Of a stretch of 45,825 bases of DNA, positions 45,301 through 45,825 are shown in pieces. Source of the DNA: Phoronis australis (lineage: Eukaryota > Phoronida > Phoronidae). The notes under the pieces are model-generated. The model searched no databases and was not told the DNA's origin. It saw nothing but the letters and a program-made list of their open reading frames with translations. The translations under genes and the position numbers were made by a program. The stretch's first letter is position 1. Each line of letters starts with the position of its first letter. The DNA is taken from the NCBI GenBank assembly GCA_002633005.1, contig NMRA01000776.1, positions 1-45,825 of the forward strand, given 5' to 3'.

Positions 45301-45825
45301 CAACTGTGTTACAGTTTGACACTGCTTTAGCAGAGGCTGAGCTTCATAGAAATACAATGGTGCCAAATGGTTTCTTGGATGGTATACACACCACATTAGT
45401 TTGGGACAATAACGATTTTCAAGAAGAAACCCGGAGTGGTGCAGGCACAACTCATAATACCACCGGGATAATTGTACAACTACAGCAGGAACACCAGGAA
45501 ATAGCTCCATCCGAAAGACAAGGAGTTTTTGTAAAGAAGTCGAAAAAAAGAACTTGCGACCTTCCCCTAAAGATGATTGAAGATTACTCGAGTAGAGAAA
45601 AAGGTGGTCCTCCCGTAGTGATGCACTTACCTTTATTCCATCAGTGACTGCACACCAGAATTTGACAGACACTGCATTTTGCCTGTCAAAGCTACCTGAG
45701 GTAGTAGGTGAAAAGCTACCTGGCTGGACTGGGTTCAACAGACTAATTAAATTAAATCTGTTGACATACATGATGTGTCCAAAGTTGGCTATTTGCCTGT
45801 TATTGATGCTAGTCCCACTGAAATG

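Larger units (their letters stand above)
43248..45825 (+). pseudogene. Multicopy invertebrate family gene with two CxxC/HxxCY modules; frame broken, 3' end off window
   Basis: Coding exon 43248-43764 starts at ATG in AATATGG and ends ACA G|GTATGT, phase 1. The next exon starts at 44486 after TTTTTCAAG and joins in frame. Two similar modules occur: a CIIHVC start with KYHMSCYRRIT near residue 75, and CVIC with KYHRSCYKKLT after the splice. Such Cys/His patterns suggest zinc binding. Later motifs, NGLGHCVSHS, DNNDFQEETRSGAGTTH, LPGWTGFN and VGYLPVIDASPTEM, are hallmarks of a large protein family repeated in many marine invertebrate genomes, probably transposon-encoded; its biochemical role is unknown to me. 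Reading frame changes at the N (45300), near 45604-45643 (a 40-base spliceable segment would restore it) and near 45748 (a repeated ATTAA). So it is a decayed copy, or the assembly has indels here. Confidence 0.7.

Noticed and set aside
44524-45330. Stop at 45328-45330 as the true end of the family protein
   Set aside because: Family motifs continue in another frame right after the N, so the stop is produced by the frame change.
45268-45771. 167-codon minus frame at the right end
   Set aside because: It is antisense to the plus-strand coding exon, whose family motifs fix the coding strand.

Overview
The window looks like nuclear DNA of a marine or aquatic invertebrate. Protein-coding sequence is carried in short exons with GT/AG borders. 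The DNA is AT-rich and packed with degraded repeats, and the palindrome TACATGTA recurs throughout. There are two single-N assembly joins (3038 and 45300). TACATGTA-rich DNA, pearl-like (ACGG)n elements and the gene family at the right end are all familiar from molluscs, hemichordates, echinoderms and cnidarians; I cannot name the species. No bacterial gene, rRNA, intact tRNA or CRISPR array was found.

Layout. 1-150: fragment of a repeat that reappears inverted at 42990-43115. About 1250-9770 and 19940-30370: two direct copies of a large segmental duplication. Each carries the 5' half of one minus-strand gene: a TATA box, an untranslated first exon and a signal-peptide exon. The right copy continues into downstream exons at 18446-19949, giving a frame-consistent model of 215 residues for a small secreted cysteine-rich protein. 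The left copy has lost those exons and carries splice and frame lesions, so it is a truncated pseudogene. It also contains a nearly identical internal tandem copy (1560-3037 and 3039-4358) joined at an N. 9770-12400: mostly featureless, with one possible minus-strand first exon. 12416-15235: a candidate DNA transposon bounded by about 150-bp inverted repeats. 15300-17850: a pearl-like element with a (YCGT)n microsatellite and a higher-order tandem array (about 440-bp units made of three sub-repeats of about 145 bp).

30370-42780 has no gene I can defend. It holds a CpG-rich promoter-like patch (32840-33135), a second pearl-like fragment (34190-34670), several MITE-like elements, a tRNA-derived SINE-like piece, a 72-bp tandem repeat, a 155-bp tandem repeat and decayed coding scraps. 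42790-45825 carries the 5' part of a plus-strand gene of a multicopy invertebrate family, probably transposon-encoded, with two zinc-binding-like modules. Its reading frame changes at the N and twice more before the window edge.

The only interpretable biology is the duplicated secreted-protein gene, with its alternate fate in the two copies, and the repeat-family gene at the right end. The rest is mobile-element debris.
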